From Hydrogenophaga sp. (lineage in GTDB: Bacteria > Pseudomonadota > Gammaproteobacteria > Burkholderiales > Burkholderiaceae_C), in NCBI RefSeq assembly GCF_025699295.1, contig NZ_JAILWB010000006.1, positions 124,001 to 188,000 on the forward strand: a DNA stretch of 64,000 nt, in the 5' to 3' direction. Under the pieces are notes generated by a model. That model had not been told where the DNA came from. It saw only the letters and a list, made by a program, of their open reading frames with translations, and ran no database searches. The position numbers were made by a program, and so were the translations under genes. This document shows, in pieces, positions 34,190 through 42,148 of the stretch. Each line of letters starts with the position of its first letter. The first letter of the stretch is position 1.

Positions 34190-34699
34190 ATGGAAACACT
34201 CGACAAGTTTGACATCGCCATCCTGCAAGAACTGCAAAACGATGGACGCCTGACCAACGCCGAACTGGCGCAGCGCGTGGGTCTGTCGGCAGCGCCCTGC
34301 TGGCGGCGCGTGCGAGCCCTGGAGGAGTCGGGCTTCATTCGCGGCTACCGGGCCGAGATCGACCGGGAGAAGATCGGCCTGGGCGTGCTCGCTTTCGTGC
34401 GCCTGGACGCCGACCGCAACAGCGGTGAAGTCACGCGCAGCCTGGAAAACGCGATCCGTGGCATCCCAGAGGTGGTGTCCTGCCACTACATCAGCGGCTC
34501 GGGCACCTTCGAACTCCAGGTGGTCAGCCGCGACCTGAACCATTTCAGCCAGTTCGCCCGGGAGGTGCTGCTCAATCTGCCCAACGTGAAGGACCTGCAC
34601 ACCAGCTTCTCCCTGGGTGAAGTCAAGTCCGGCAGTGCGCTGCCGCTGTCTCATCTGTTAACCGGAAGTACCACCACGGCAAAAAGGCCTCGAACTTGA
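34190..34699 (+). CDS. Lrp/AsnC-family transcriptional regulator
   Basis: This 169-residue regulator has an N-terminal helix-turn-helix (METLDKFDIAILQELQNDGR, then LAQRVGLSAAPCWRRVRALE) and a C-terminal RAM ligand domain (about 70-150, GVLAFVRLDADRNSGEVTR, VVSCHYISGSGTFELQVV). Such proteins respond to amino acids or their derivatives. Divergence from the indolepyruvate oxidoreductase suggests it activates that gene in response to an aromatic or branched-chain amino acid. The ATG at 34190 gives the normal N-terminus; in-frame upstream ATGs (34139, 34154) are possible but would cover the inverted repeat. Confidence 0.92.
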   Translation: METLDKFDIAILQELQNDGRLTNAELAQRVGLSAAPCWRRVRALEESGFIRGYRAEIDREKIGLGVLAFVRLDADRNSGEVTRSLENAIRGIPEVVSCHYISGSGTFELQVVSRDLNHFSQFAREVLLNLPNVKDLHTSFSLGEVKSGSALPLSHLLTGSTTTAKRPRT

Positions 34700-34793
34700 G
34701 TACTTTTTCCGCCGTTCGTCTTCCGTTTTTAACCGTTGACTAACAAAGTCGCCGTAAGTGCTTGAAATGTGTGAAGTTTTTCCCACGGCAATC

Positions 34794-34822
34794 TTGCTCG
34801 ATCCAGTGACTTTCCGTAACAT
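34794..34822 (+). promoter_or_regulatory. Candidate promoter of the fimbria-like operon
   Basis: TTGCTC (34794-34799), a 17-base spacer and TAACAT (34817-34822) make a plausible sigma-70 promoter starting transcription near 34829, about 73 bases before the first subunit. A second TTGACT stands at 34736 without a convincing -10. Confidence 0.35.
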
Positions 34823-34901
34823 CGCGCCACCAACCACCCGTGGGCCGCGTACCGAAAAGTGCACAGACCACATTTTTGCACCCACTTTTGAAGGAAACGC
34901 C

Positions 34902-35459
34902 GTGAAAAATGCTCTGCTGCTCAAGTCCACCCTGGCCCTGGCTCTGGCCACCCCGTTGCTGGCCTCGGCCGAATCGCAACTCGTCAGCGGCTCCGGCACC
35001 GCCACCGCCCGCCTGAACCTGCAGGTCGTGATTCCGGGCTTCATCGCGCTGAAGGTCGGTACCGGCGCCATCCTCTCCAACACCGCCACGGTGGATCTGG
35101 TGGACTTCGTCCTGACCGATCCGCAGGCCAGCGTCGACGGCAACGTCGCGGCCACCTCGGGTGGTGTGGTCGAGGTGCAACTGCTGTCCAACATCGGCAA
35201 CGTGAACTTCTCGTCGGCGGGCGCAGCGCTGACCGATGGCACCGAATCCATCCCCCTGTCGCGCATTGCCGTCGCATCCGCCGGTACCTTGGCCCACCCG
35301 ACCTTCGGCGCGGCGGCGGCCACGGTGACCCCCACGTCGGGCCGGATCATCAACCGCACCAGCGACTGGACGTTCAGCTACAACCACCAGGGCGCCACCG
35401 CGCCCGTGGGCGCCGGCACCTACCAGACGCAGGTGACCTATACCGCCGTGGCTCCCTGA
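34902..35459 (+). CDS. Secreted fimbria-like subunit 1 (probable major subunit)
   Basis: This 185-residue exported protein begins with a clear signal peptide (KNALLLKSTLALALATPLLASA). The mature part is rich in Thr, Val, Ala and Gly with alternating hydrophobic residues, as in beta-sandwich pilins. The mature N-terminus has GSGTATARLNLQVVIPGF and the C-terminus GAGTYQTQVTYTAVAP; each motif recurs in another subunit of this cluster. The pattern resembles DUF4402-type pilus or surface proteins, but I cannot name a family with certainty. GTG 34902 has GAAGGAAA upstream. First in the operon, with a strong terminator-like structure after it, it is likely the most abundant subunit. Confidence 0.8.
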   Translation: MKNALLLKSTLALALATPLLASAESQLVSGSGTATARLNLQVVIPGFIALKVGTGAILSNTATVDLVDFVLTDPQASVDGNVAATSGGVVEVQLLSNIGNVNFSSAGAALTDGTESIPLSRIAVASAGTLAHPTFGAAAATVTPTSGRIINRTSDWTFSYNHQGATAPVGAGTYQTQVTYTAVAP

Positions 35460-35473
35460 CTCACCAGTGAATG

Positions 35474-35567
35474 CAGGCAGGCCAGATGGTGACCCTGGCC
35501 GCGACGACGGAGGGGCCGCAGATCGCGACCCTCCGTTTGCTTTTGGCGCCAGCGCCAGGCCTGCCTG
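35474..35567 (+). terminator. Nested terminator-like RNA structure after subunit 1
   Basis: ACGGAGGG (35507-35514) pairs perfectly with CCCTCCGT (35529-35536), and TTGCTTTTGG follows, as in a weak intrinsic terminator. An outer perfect 10-base helix, CAGGCAGGCC (35474-35483) with GGCCTGCCTG (35558-35567), encloses it. The structure fills the 142-base gap between subunits 1 and 2 and probably lets only part of the transcription continue. Confidence 0.6.
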
Positions 35568-35601
35568 AAACCGTCAGCACACCTTTGGCCAGAATGACGC
35601 C

Positions 35602-36261
35602 ATGAAGCGCGCTCCTTGCTCCAGCACACCCCGACACCTCGTCGGTGCCTGCCTGGCGCTGCTGTGCGTGGCGGAAATGGCGGCCGCACATGCCTGGTCG
35701 CTGACCGTCAACTCCGGTTCACGTCGACTGTTCCTCCATGTTGGCAACGGCGCCCTGAGCGGCTCACAGGGCACGCTCAATGGCTCCACGGGCCGCAGCG
35801 GCATCGTCAACACGGTGCAGGTGGCACCCACGGTCGCCCAACTGATCAGCGGCACCCCCCTGGCCATGACCAGCGACAGCACCCAGAACATCAGCCTGTA
35901 TGGCGACGGCAACAACACCTGCCCGACGCCTGCCAGCCAGGTCATGATCGGCGCGGGCTATCGCCGCAACGGTGGCGCGGCCAATGCCACGCTGACGGTT
36001 GCATCCCCCGCCACGCTCACCAACCTGGTCACGGGCGACACCATCCCGATCACCCAGATCAGCTGGACCGTCTCCGCACCTGGCAGTGGTGTTCCGAACG
36101 TGATCCCAGCGGGCGCTTTCAACGGAGGCACCCAGACGCTGGCCACCGTGCCGGGAAATACCTACATCGAAAACTGCCACACGTTCAACTACGCCAACAG
36201 CGCCGTTCGAGGCGCGGGCACCTACACCGGCCAGGTCACCTACACCCTTGCAAGCCCATGA
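35602..36261 (+). CDS. Secreted fimbria-like subunit 2
   Basis: This 219-residue exported protein has a signal peptide (about 1-29, ending MAAAHA). The mature region is dominated by Thr, Asn, Gly and Ser with short beta-strand-like stretches and has two cysteines, in NNTCPTPAS and YIENCHTFNYA, that could form a disulfide. The last residues GAGTYTGQVTYTLASP nearly repeat the end of subunit 1, which points to a shared fold or donor-strand/assembly signal. No catalytic motif is present and no named family is recognised. Its stop overlaps the start of the next gene (ATGATG), so the two are coupled. Confidence 0.75.
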   Translation: MKRAPCSSTPRHLVGACLALLCVAEMAAAHAWSLTVNSGSRRLFLHVGNGALSGSQGTLNGSTGRSGIVNTVQVAPTVAQLISGTPLAMTSDSTQNISLYGDGNNTCPTPASQVMIGAGYRRNGGAANATLTVASPATLTNLVTGDTIPITQISWTVSAPGSGVPNVIPAGAFNGGTQTLATVPGNTYIENCHTFNYANSAVRGAGTYTGQVTYTLASP

Positions 36262-36719
36262 TGCGGTTCAAACCCTTTCTCACGGTAATGGCGTGCATGT
36301 TGATGACCGCCACGGCCGGGGCCAACCCGCACCGGCTGGACGACTCGCTGAGCCACACCGTGCCGCCCAACGTGCAGATGCAGTGGCTGCCTTTGAAATC
36401 GGGCCAGGCTTTCGCGGGAGGCATGGAGGCCTGGGTGCGCGTCAACATCCGCATCGACACCCGCGACTGGATGGGTCGCAGTGGGCGCATCTACATGGTG
36501 CTGCCCCGTGACCAGGCCTCCGACATCGAAGCCGTGTGGACGACCCAGGGGCGCCTGCAGGCCGGACGCCTGGTGTCGGGAGAACGCACCCTCGTCTTCG
36601 CGGGTACCATCCCCGCGGCCACCCTGGAAGACCAGATCCACGTGCGGCTGCGCTCGAACGCCGACTGGACATCCAGCAGCAGGCGCCTGAACTTCCATTT
36701 CGAACTCGACGTCGACTGA
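36258..36719 (+). CDS. Secreted fimbria-like subunit 3
   Basis: This 153-residue exported protein has a signal peptide (FLTVMACMLMTATAGA). The mature sequence contains alternating beta strands (AWVRVNIRIDTRDW, RIYMVLPRDQ, RTLVFAGTIP, DQIHVRLRSNADW, LNFHFELDVD) and no cysteines after the signal. It is not clearly paralogous to subunits 1 and 2. The start may be ATG 36258 or the adjacent ATG 36261. Overlapping the previous stop and lying eight bases before the chaperone gene, it is an integral member of the operon. A minor or tip subunit is a guess. Confidence 0.75.
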   Translation: MMRFKPFLTVMACMLMTATAGANPHRLDDSLSHTVPPNVQMQWLPLKSGQAFAGGMEAWVRVNIRIDTRDWMGRSGRIYMVLPRDQASDIEAVWTTQGRLQAGRLVSGERTLVFAGTIPAATLEDQIHVRLRSNADWTSSSRRLNFHFELDVD

Positions 36720-36726
36720 ATCCGTC

Positions 36727-37557
36727 ATGCCCATTGCGTCCTCGAGATCCTTGTTCCGCGCGTCGCATGCCTGGCTGGGCTGGGCATGCTCCGGTATCCT
36801 GACCTGTCTGCCTGTCATGTCGCAGGCCCAGGGCTTCGCGGCCTACATCACGCCGCCGCGCTTCGAGGTGCAGGCCACACCCGGTCAGGCGCTGCGCCAG
36901 GTGCTGGAGATCCAGCACGTGGGGCAGCAACCGGGTCGCTTCCGCATCTACACGAGCGACTGGACGCTCAACCCCGACAACTCCGTCACCTTCAGCACCG
37001 ATCTGGCCGCAGACAGCTGCCGGCCCTGGGTGGCCATCGAAAAGCGCGAGTTGGTGATCGAACCCGGCTCGCGCTACCGCTACCGGTTTGAAATCACCCC
37101 ACCCCCTGGCACGACGGCGCGCGAGTGTCGCTTTGCCCTCATGATCGAAGGCCTGGATGTCGCCAGGGCACAGGGCAGCCTGGACCTGCCGGTGGGGGGG
37201 CGCATCGGTGTCGTCGTATATGTCGCCATCGGAGACGCGGCGCCTCTATTGGAAATCGCGGCCACCAAGGTCACCATGGTCGACGGCAAGCCCACCGCCA
37301 TGATCGAGGTGCGCAACCGTGGCAACGCCCATGGGCGGCTCGACGGTTTCGTCAATGGCACCGATGCCTCCGGCGCGCGGTTCGAGATGGCGCCCGCCGA
37401 CCTGCCGATCCTGTCTGGCGAGACCCGCGGCGTTGCGATCACGCCAGTGATCGAAGACGGCAAACCCACGCCCGAGATCCGCTTCCCGCTCACCATCAAG
37501 GGCACCCTTGAGTGGGGCAAGAACCGCCTGCCGCTGGACGCCAGCTTCACCCCATGA
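36727..37557 (+). CDS. Periplasmic PapD-like pilus chaperone
   Basis: This 276-residue exported protein has a signal peptide ending near SQAQ and then two immunoglobulin-like domains, as in PapD/FimC chaperones. Domain 1 opens with FAAYITPPRFEVQATPGQ and contains RFRIYTSDWTLN. Its end carries the alternating strand GGRIGVVVYVAIGD, equivalent to the G1 strand that completes pilin folds. Cysteines in DSCRPW and RECRF could pair. Domain 2 runs about 180-276. It is preceded by three candidate clients and followed, with ATGA overlap, by the outer-membrane protein. Fold assignment is good; clients are inferred from the cluster. Confidence 0.85.
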   Translation: MPIASSRSLFRASHAWLGWACSGILTCLPVMSQAQGFAAYITPPRFEVQATPGQALRQVLEIQHVGQQPGRFRIYTSDWTLNPDNSVTFSTDLAADSCRPWVAIEKRELVIEPGSRYRYRFEITPPPGTTARECRFALMIEGLDVARAQGSLDLPVGGRIGVVVYVAIGDAAPLLEIAATKVTMVDGKPTAMIEVRNRGNAHGRLDGFVNGTDASGARFEMAPADLPILSGETRGVAITPVIEDGKPTPEIRFPLTIKGTLEWGKNRLPLDASFTP

Positions 37558-39539
37558 GGGGCGGGGTGACACGCTCATCCCGCTGCCTGCTGGCCTTCCT
37601 GGGCTTCCTGATCCAGCTGCCGGGGGTCGCGGCGCAGGGCACCTCCACACCATCCGGCACCAGCGAGCCTGCACCCGCCTACGTGGACCGGGTGATCGAG
37701 AACCTGCCACCGCAGGCCGCCATCGACGGCGAAGCCTATGTCTACGACCGCGAGGGCCTGCCGCGTTTCCTGCGCCTGGAAACCCGTCTGGGCACCGAAC
37801 CGTTCGACCAGCGGCACGCCACCCGCATCGGCTACGGCATCTACGGTCTGCTCGAAACGCCCAACCACGGCACGCTCTCGATCGATGGCACCTACGCGCC
37901 ACGCGGCAGCAGCGGCAGCATCACGCTGCGCCAGCGCGCCATGCCGCTGGAGGGTGGCTGGTTGACCAGCAACGAGCTTGGCGTGATCAACACGCCCGCC
38001 CCCGCCATCTCGCGCCTGCCTTCCCGCGTGTACGTTCCCTCGGCCCTCCTGCAGGGCGTGAGCACCGAGTGGGAAAACCCGGGGCAGGGTATCCAGTTGC
38101 AGGCCTCCGCTGGCGAACCCGGGCAACTGGAGTTTCTGCCGGCAAGCGGCTTTCGGGGCTTGCCGGGGCGGCGCACCACATTGGGAGGGCAGTGGCGGAT
38201 CAACGCAGCAGAAGCCGACCCGCTGTCCTCCGAGGGCTGGACACTGGCAGCGCGACACGAGGACGCGCGCGGCGTGTCGGTCTTCGACACGCCCCAGCAG
38301 CCCGGTGGCATCGTCGATGTGAATTCGACCCTGCTGGCCTTGAGGCACGATGGCGCGCAACACCGCATCCAGGGTCAGGTGGTGAGCACCCGGGCCAGCC
38401 AACTGAGCGGTAGCCGAAACGGTTTCTGGATCGACGGCGAGTGGGACGATGGTCCACGCAAGCACGGGGCAGGCGCGTACCGCCTGGAGCCCGACCTGAG
38501 CTGGGCGCAGTTGCCGCTGGCGAACAACGTCGTCGGCGCCTACCTGCGCTCGAGCTGGCGCACGCGCCAATGGTCGGCGGAAGGCTCGGTCGACTGGCTC
38601 GATTCCATCGTCGGCCGCAGCGACAGCGGTTTCTTCGCGACAGGATCGGCGCGCTGGCGACTCAACCGCGACCACTCGCTGGGCGTGGGCACGGCGGTGC
38701 GCCAGTTCAATGGCAACGCCTGGAGCACCTATGGCGACTGGCGCTTCCGCAACGGCTGGGGTTCCAGCGGCCTGCGCCTGGAATTCACCGGCGACGACAG
38801 CCAGGCCGACTCGCGCGGGTTGACCTGGGACCAGGAATGGGAGGTGCCACAGGGCTGGGCGCTCTCCACCAGCCTGGGCGCCACCGCGTACACCGCCACC
38901 GAGTTCCAGACAGCTGAAACCACGTGGAGCGCGGCCATGAGCCTGGCCGCACCGCTGAGCGGCAAAGCCAGCATGCGCGGCAACCTCATCACCGAGCGCA
39001 GCAACACCGGACGGACGCGCCACAGCCTGAACCTGGGCGCCCAGTGGCGCATGAACCCGCGCTGGAGCCTGGAAGGCAACTACTACCGCTCCACCGGGCG
39101 CAGCCGCGTGAGCCGCACGCTCGACCCCCTGGCCCCGGTGCCGCAGACGATCGCGGATTCAGACCGCTCGTTCTACGCCGTGCTGCGCTACGAATTCGAA
39201 GCCGGCAGCCGCAACGTGCCGCTTGGCGGCAAGGCGGCCGACGGGGGCGGCCGCATCGAGGGTACGGTGTATTTCGACGCCAACCGCAGCGGCACCCAGG
39301 AAGCCAGCGAAACCGGCGTGCCCAATGTCACCGTGTATCTGGACAACCGCTACGCGGTGCGCACCGACAACCAGGGCCGCTTCGAGTTCCCGTTCGTCGC
39401 CCAGGGCCCTCGCACGGTGAGCGTGCGCAGCGACACCCTGCCGCTGCCCTGGAACGTGGTGGACGAGGGCCAGGCACGGGTGGACGTGCGCCTGCGAGAA
39501 GGCGTCAGCCTCACCATTCCGGTGCAGCGCAGCGAGTGA
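37554..39539 (+). CDS. Outer-membrane beta-barrel protein with C-terminal SdrD-B-like domain (candidate alternative usher)
   Basis: This 661-residue exported protein has a signal peptide ending near VAAQ and about 520 residues of alternating, Trp/Tyr/Gly-rich strands (for example QWRINAAEAD, GSARWRLNRDHSLGVGT, SWRTRQWSAEGSVDW) typical of outer-membrane barrels. From about residue 575 comes an SdrD-B/Cna-like immunoglobulin domain (GTVYFDANRSGTQEASETGV, then NVTVYLDNRYAVRTDNQGRF). It is shorter than FimD/PapC ushers (about 800-870) and lacks motifs I recognise from their plug and N-terminal domains. Position after the chaperone suggests it exports the subunits. ATG 37554 overlaps the chaperone stop. 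Confidence 0.75.
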   Translation: MRGGVTRSSRCLLAFLGFLIQLPGVAAQGTSTPSGTSEPAPAYVDRVIENLPPQAAIDGEAYVYDREGLPRFLRLETRLGTEPFDQRHATRIGYGIYGLLETPNHGTLSIDGTYAPRGSSGSITLRQRAMPLEGGWLTSNELGVINTPAPAISRLPSRVYVPSALLQGVSTEWENPGQGIQLQASAGEPGQLEFLPASGFRGLPGRRTTLGGQWRINAAEADPLSSEGWTLAARHEDARGVSVFDTPQQPGGIVDVNSTLLALRHDGAQHRIQGQVVSTRASQLSGSRNGFWIDGEWDDGPRKHGAGAYRLEPDLSWAQLPLANNVVGAYLRSSWRTRQWSAEGSVDWLDSIVGRSDSGFFATGSARWRLNRDHSLGVGTAVRQFNGNAWSTYGDWRFRNGWGSSGLRLEFTGDDSQADSRGLTWDQEWEVPQGWALSTSLGATAYTATEFQTAETTWSAAMSLAAPLSGKASMRGNLITERSNTGRTRHSLNLGAQWRMNPRWSLEGNYYRSTGRSRVSRTLDPLAPVPQTIADSDRSFYAVLRYEFEAGSRNVPLGGKAADGGGRIEGTVYFDANRSGTQEASETGVPNVTVYLDNRYAVRTDNQGRFEFPFVAQGPRTVSVRSDTLPLPWNVVDEGQARVDVRLREGVSLTIPVQRSE

Positions 39540-39625
39540 CCTGAGGCCTTTTCGGGGTTCACCGCCTCCGGTGGCCTACACGAAACGGGGATTCAAGTTC
39601 GGGGGGGAGGGGCCGATAGTGGGAC

Positions 39626-40102
39626 ATGAGCGCCGCAAAACACCCCCTTTTCCCCGCTTTGGCCGCCGGCGTCCTGGTGCTGGCTCCATCGACCAGCATC
39701 GGTGAAAGCGTGCTGACCAGCGCGGGAAAGGCCAGCGCGACGCTGGAACTGCGCATCATCATCCCGCCCGTCATGCAGGTACTGGAAAACAGCCACCCCG
39801 TGCGCATGGACGCAGAAGCCAGTGGCGACTGGAGCGCCGAGCAGCGGTTGGTGGTGGTATCCAACATGAAGCGCGGCTTCTGCGTCACCCTGCGCATGAG
39901 CGCACCGGAAGTGGAAAACTGGCGCCTGCGGTCGCCGCAGTCCGGTGGCATCACCCTCAACCCGGTGAGCGATGGCTATCGACTGTGCACGCCACGCCCG
40001 GGACGGTACACGCTGCTGCTGCAGCACGAGTTCGACGCCACGCAAAAGACCGCCAACAGTGAGCTGCGCTGGCCTGTGCGGACCGACATCACCGCGCTCT
40101 GA
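39626..40102 (+). CDS. Secreted fimbria-like subunit 4
   Basis: This 158-residue exported protein has a signal peptide (FPALAAGVLVLAPSTSIG). Its mature N-terminus SVLTSAGKASATLELRIIIP resembles that of subunit 1 (GSGTATARLNLQVVIP), so they are probably paralogous at that end. Two cysteines (GFCVTLRM, RLCTPR) may form a disulfide. It lies 86 bases after the barrel gene, separated by G-rich sequence, and converges on mltA with seven bases between stops. A minor subunit or initiator is plausible. No named family is recognised. Confidence 0.72.
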   Translation: MSAAKHPLFPALAAGVLVLAPSTSIGESVLTSAGKASATLELRIIIPPVMQVLENSHPVRMDAEASGDWSAEQRLVVVSNMKRGFCVTLRMSAPEVENWRLRSPQSGGITLNPVSDGYRLCTPRPGRYTLLLQHEFDATQKTANSELRWPVRTDITAL

Positions 40103-40109
40103 TCCGCGC

Positions 40110-41306
40110 CTACCGGGGCACCAGCACCCACATCTGCAACGGCTGCTTGAGCGCCGCGGCGGTGACGTAGGCCTCGTCCGTCCAGCCGCCCCAGCCGGTG
40201 AACAGGTCGGCGCGCACCGCGCCCACGATGGCGCCACCGGTGTCCTGCGCCATCACCAGCCGCTGCAGGTTCAGCGTGGCCCCTTGCGTGGCCAGCCAGA
40301 CCGGCGTGCCGTACGGAATGCTCTGCGGGTCGACCGCGATCGAGCGGCCGGGCGTGAGCGGCACGCCCTGCGCGCCACGCGGGCCAAAGCGCGCATCGAG
40401 TTCGGTCAGGGCCTCTTCGCGGAAGAACACGGTGCGCGGGTTGCTCCACAGCATCTCGTTGAGGCGCTGCGGGTTCTGTGCTGCCCAGGCCTTGATCGCG
40501 GCCCACGAGGCCTCGGTGATGGCGCGCTGGTCGAGCAGCCAGCGCCCCACGCTCTGGTAAGGCTGACCATTGTGCGCGGCAAACGCCACGCGCACCTGGC
40601 GCGTGCGGCCATCGGCTTCCACGAAGTTGAGCCGGCCCGATCCCTGGATCTGCAGGATCAGCGCGTCGATCGGGTCGGCCAGCCAGGCCACGGCACGACC
40701 CTGCAGCGCTGCCTGAGCCGCGGGCAGGGTGTCGATCTCCTGGCGGCTGTACCAGACCTGCCCGGGGCGCAAACCCGCCGGCGGCGCGTACAGCGGCACG
40801 CGGTAGGTGGCTGTGGGCACGCGGCTGGCGGCCATGATCGGCTCGTAGTAGCCCGTGAGCAGCCCGGCGGGCAGGCTGCCGTCGGCCTCGCTCACGCGGT
40901 AGGGCAGGAAACGGCGTTCCACCCAGGCCTGCTGCTCGGCCGGTGTGCCGATGGAGAGCTGGCGCACCTCGGCGCACAGCGCGGCGTGACCAGGCACCGG
41001 TTTTTCGCAGCCGCGCACCCAGGCGTTCCACACCTCGTGCAGGCTGTCCTGTCCCCAGCCGGGCAGTTCGCTCCAGCGCACCGGCACCCACCGGCTCTTG
41101 CCGCGCTGCAACGGCGCGGGCAGCACCGTGTCGTCGGGCGCGGTCACCACGGGCGGCGGCGCATCGGGCACCGGCGTCGCGGGCGGCGGAACGCGCACGG
41201 AGGTGCAGGACACCAGGCTTCCTACAATCAAGGCACCCGCCAGCCGGCGCCACGCCACCTGGCCCCACCCCCGACCATCCACTGCGAAAACCCCTGTTCG
41301 TTCCAT
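40110..41306 (-). CDS. mltA: Membrane-bound lytic murein transglycosylase A
   Basis: This outer-membrane lipoprotein cleaves the glycan strands of peptidoglycan to give anhydromuropeptides. The lipobox GSLVSC precedes a proline-rich linker, and the MltA domain shows LLTGYYEPIMAAS, ILQIQGSGRLNF and the C-terminal 3D domain with the catalytic Asp in VMAQDTGGAIVGAVRADLF. From ATG 41306 the protein is 398 residues with a long 33-residue leader; GTG 41258 would give a more usual 17-residue lipoprotein signal and may be the real start. ATG 41306 shares bases with the start of a divergent small gene. Confidence 0.95.
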   Translation of the reverse strand: MERTGVFAVDGRGWGQVAWRRLAGALIVGSLVSCTSVRVPPPATPVPDAPPPVVTAPDDTVLPAPLQRGKSRWVPVRWSELPGWGQDSLHEVWNAWVRGCEKPVPGHAALCAEVRQLSIGTPAEQQAWVERRFLPYRVSEADGSLPAGLLTGYYEPIMAASRVPTATYRVPLYAPPAGLRPGQVWYSRQEIDTLPAAQAALQGRAVAWLADPIDALILQIQGSGRLNFVEADGRTRQVRVAFAAHNGQPYQSVGRWLLDQRAITEASWAAIKAWAAQNPQRLNEMLWSNPRTVFFREEALTELDARFGPRGAQGVPLTPGRSIAVDPQSIPYGTPVWLATQGATLNLQRLVMAQDTGGAIVGAVRADLFTGWGGWTDEAYVTAAALKQPLQMWVLVPR

Positions 41307-41460
41307 GACCCTGTTACTGCTCGAGGCGCTCGGTGCGCTGGTATTGCTGGTGTTCATCGTGTGGTGGACCATGTTTTCCGGTCGCAAGAAGGGCGAGTTG
41401 CCCGACGAGGTGCAGCGCGAGAAAGAGCGCGACGGCTCCGCGCCCCCGAAGCGCGACTGA
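41305..41460 (+). CDS. Small single-span membrane protein (51 residues)
   Basis: The ORF encodes MTLLLLEALGALVLLVFIVW, a single hydrophobic helix, followed by a charged cytoplasmic-type tail (GRKKGELPDEVQREKERDG). A TACAAT -10-like element at 41223-41228 would place a promoter inside mltA. Its start codon overlaps that proposed for mltA on the other strand (CATG at 41304-41307). Composition (one helix plus a charged tail) looks like a genuine small membrane protein, but no family is recognised and coding status is uncertain. Confidence 0.5.
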   Translation: MTLLLLEALGALVLLVFIVWWTMFSGRKKGELPDEVQREKERDGSAPPKRD

Positions 41461-41472
41461 GGCGCTCGCCCG

Positions 41473-42102
41473 TCATTGCGGGCGCAGCACATTGGCCAAT
41501 TCGACAGCCGACTTCACGCCCATCTTGTCGAACACGCGCGAGCGGTGCACCTCCACCGTGCGCACGCTGATGTGCAGCTGGTCGGCCACCAGCTTGTTGG
41601 GCAGGCCGGCGATCACGAGGTCCATGACATCGCGCTCGCGATCGGTCAGGCTGTCCAGGCGTTGCCGCAGTTCGCGTTGCGCGCGCTGCTGCGCGATCAC
41701 CTGGGCCGAACGGTCCAGCGCCTGCTCGACGCGATCGACCAGTGCGTTGTCGGAAAACGGCTTCTCGCAGAAATCGAAGGCGCCGCGCTTGACGGCGTCC
41801 ACCGCCGTGGGCACATCGGCATGGCCGGAGAGGAAGATCACCGGCACCGCGGCCTGCCAGGGCAGGGCGAGCAGCCGCTCGAACAGCGAGAGGCCGCTCA
41901 TGCCGGGCATGCGCACATCCAGCAGCACACAGCAGGGCGCCGCCGGCATTTCGGTCCAGATCGTCGCCTCGCCTTCGAAGGCCTCGGCGCTGTCGTAGCC
42001 TTCGCTCAGCAGCCGCCGCGTGCGCAACAGCCAGGCCAGCGCCTCGCGCACGCCGGCGTCGTCGTCGACCAGGTAGATCTTGGCATCCGGGTGCTGCGTC
42101 AT
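41473..42102 (-). CDS. FixJ/DctR-type response regulator
   Basis: This 209-residue regulator has a receiver domain (acidic residues in YLVDDDAG, phospho-acceptor Asp62 in CVLLDVRMPGMSG, Lys114 in FCEKPFSDN) and a LuxR-type DNA-binding domain (about 140-205, LTDRERDVMDLVIAGLPNK, LHISVRTVEVHRSRV). It belongs to the FixJ/DctR/TodT group. The cognate kinase is encoded 46 bases upstream. Target genes are not evident; uptake or catabolism of organic acids is common for this group. ATG 42102 gives the normal receiver start. Confidence 0.93.
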   Translation of the reverse strand: MTQHPDAKIYLVDDDAGVREALAWLLRTRRLLSEGYDSAEAFEGEATIWTEMPAAPCCVLLDVRMPGMSGLSLFERLLALPWQAAVPVIFLSGHADVPTAVDAVKRGAFDFCEKPFSDNALVDRVEQALDRSAQVIAQQRAQRELRQRLDSLTDRERDVMDLVIAGLPNKLVADQLHISVRTVEVHRSRVFDKMGVKSAVELANVLRPQ

Positions 42103-42148
42103 GCGCGGATGATAAGGGGCACCCCCCGCCGCGCCGCGAGGGAAGCGG

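Noticed and set aside
36258..37557. Archaic Csu-type (spore coat U) pilus cluster
   Set aside because: No spore-coat-U-like subunits or usher of the Csu type are visible, and the order and sizes differ, so the resemblance is only at the level of the chaperone.
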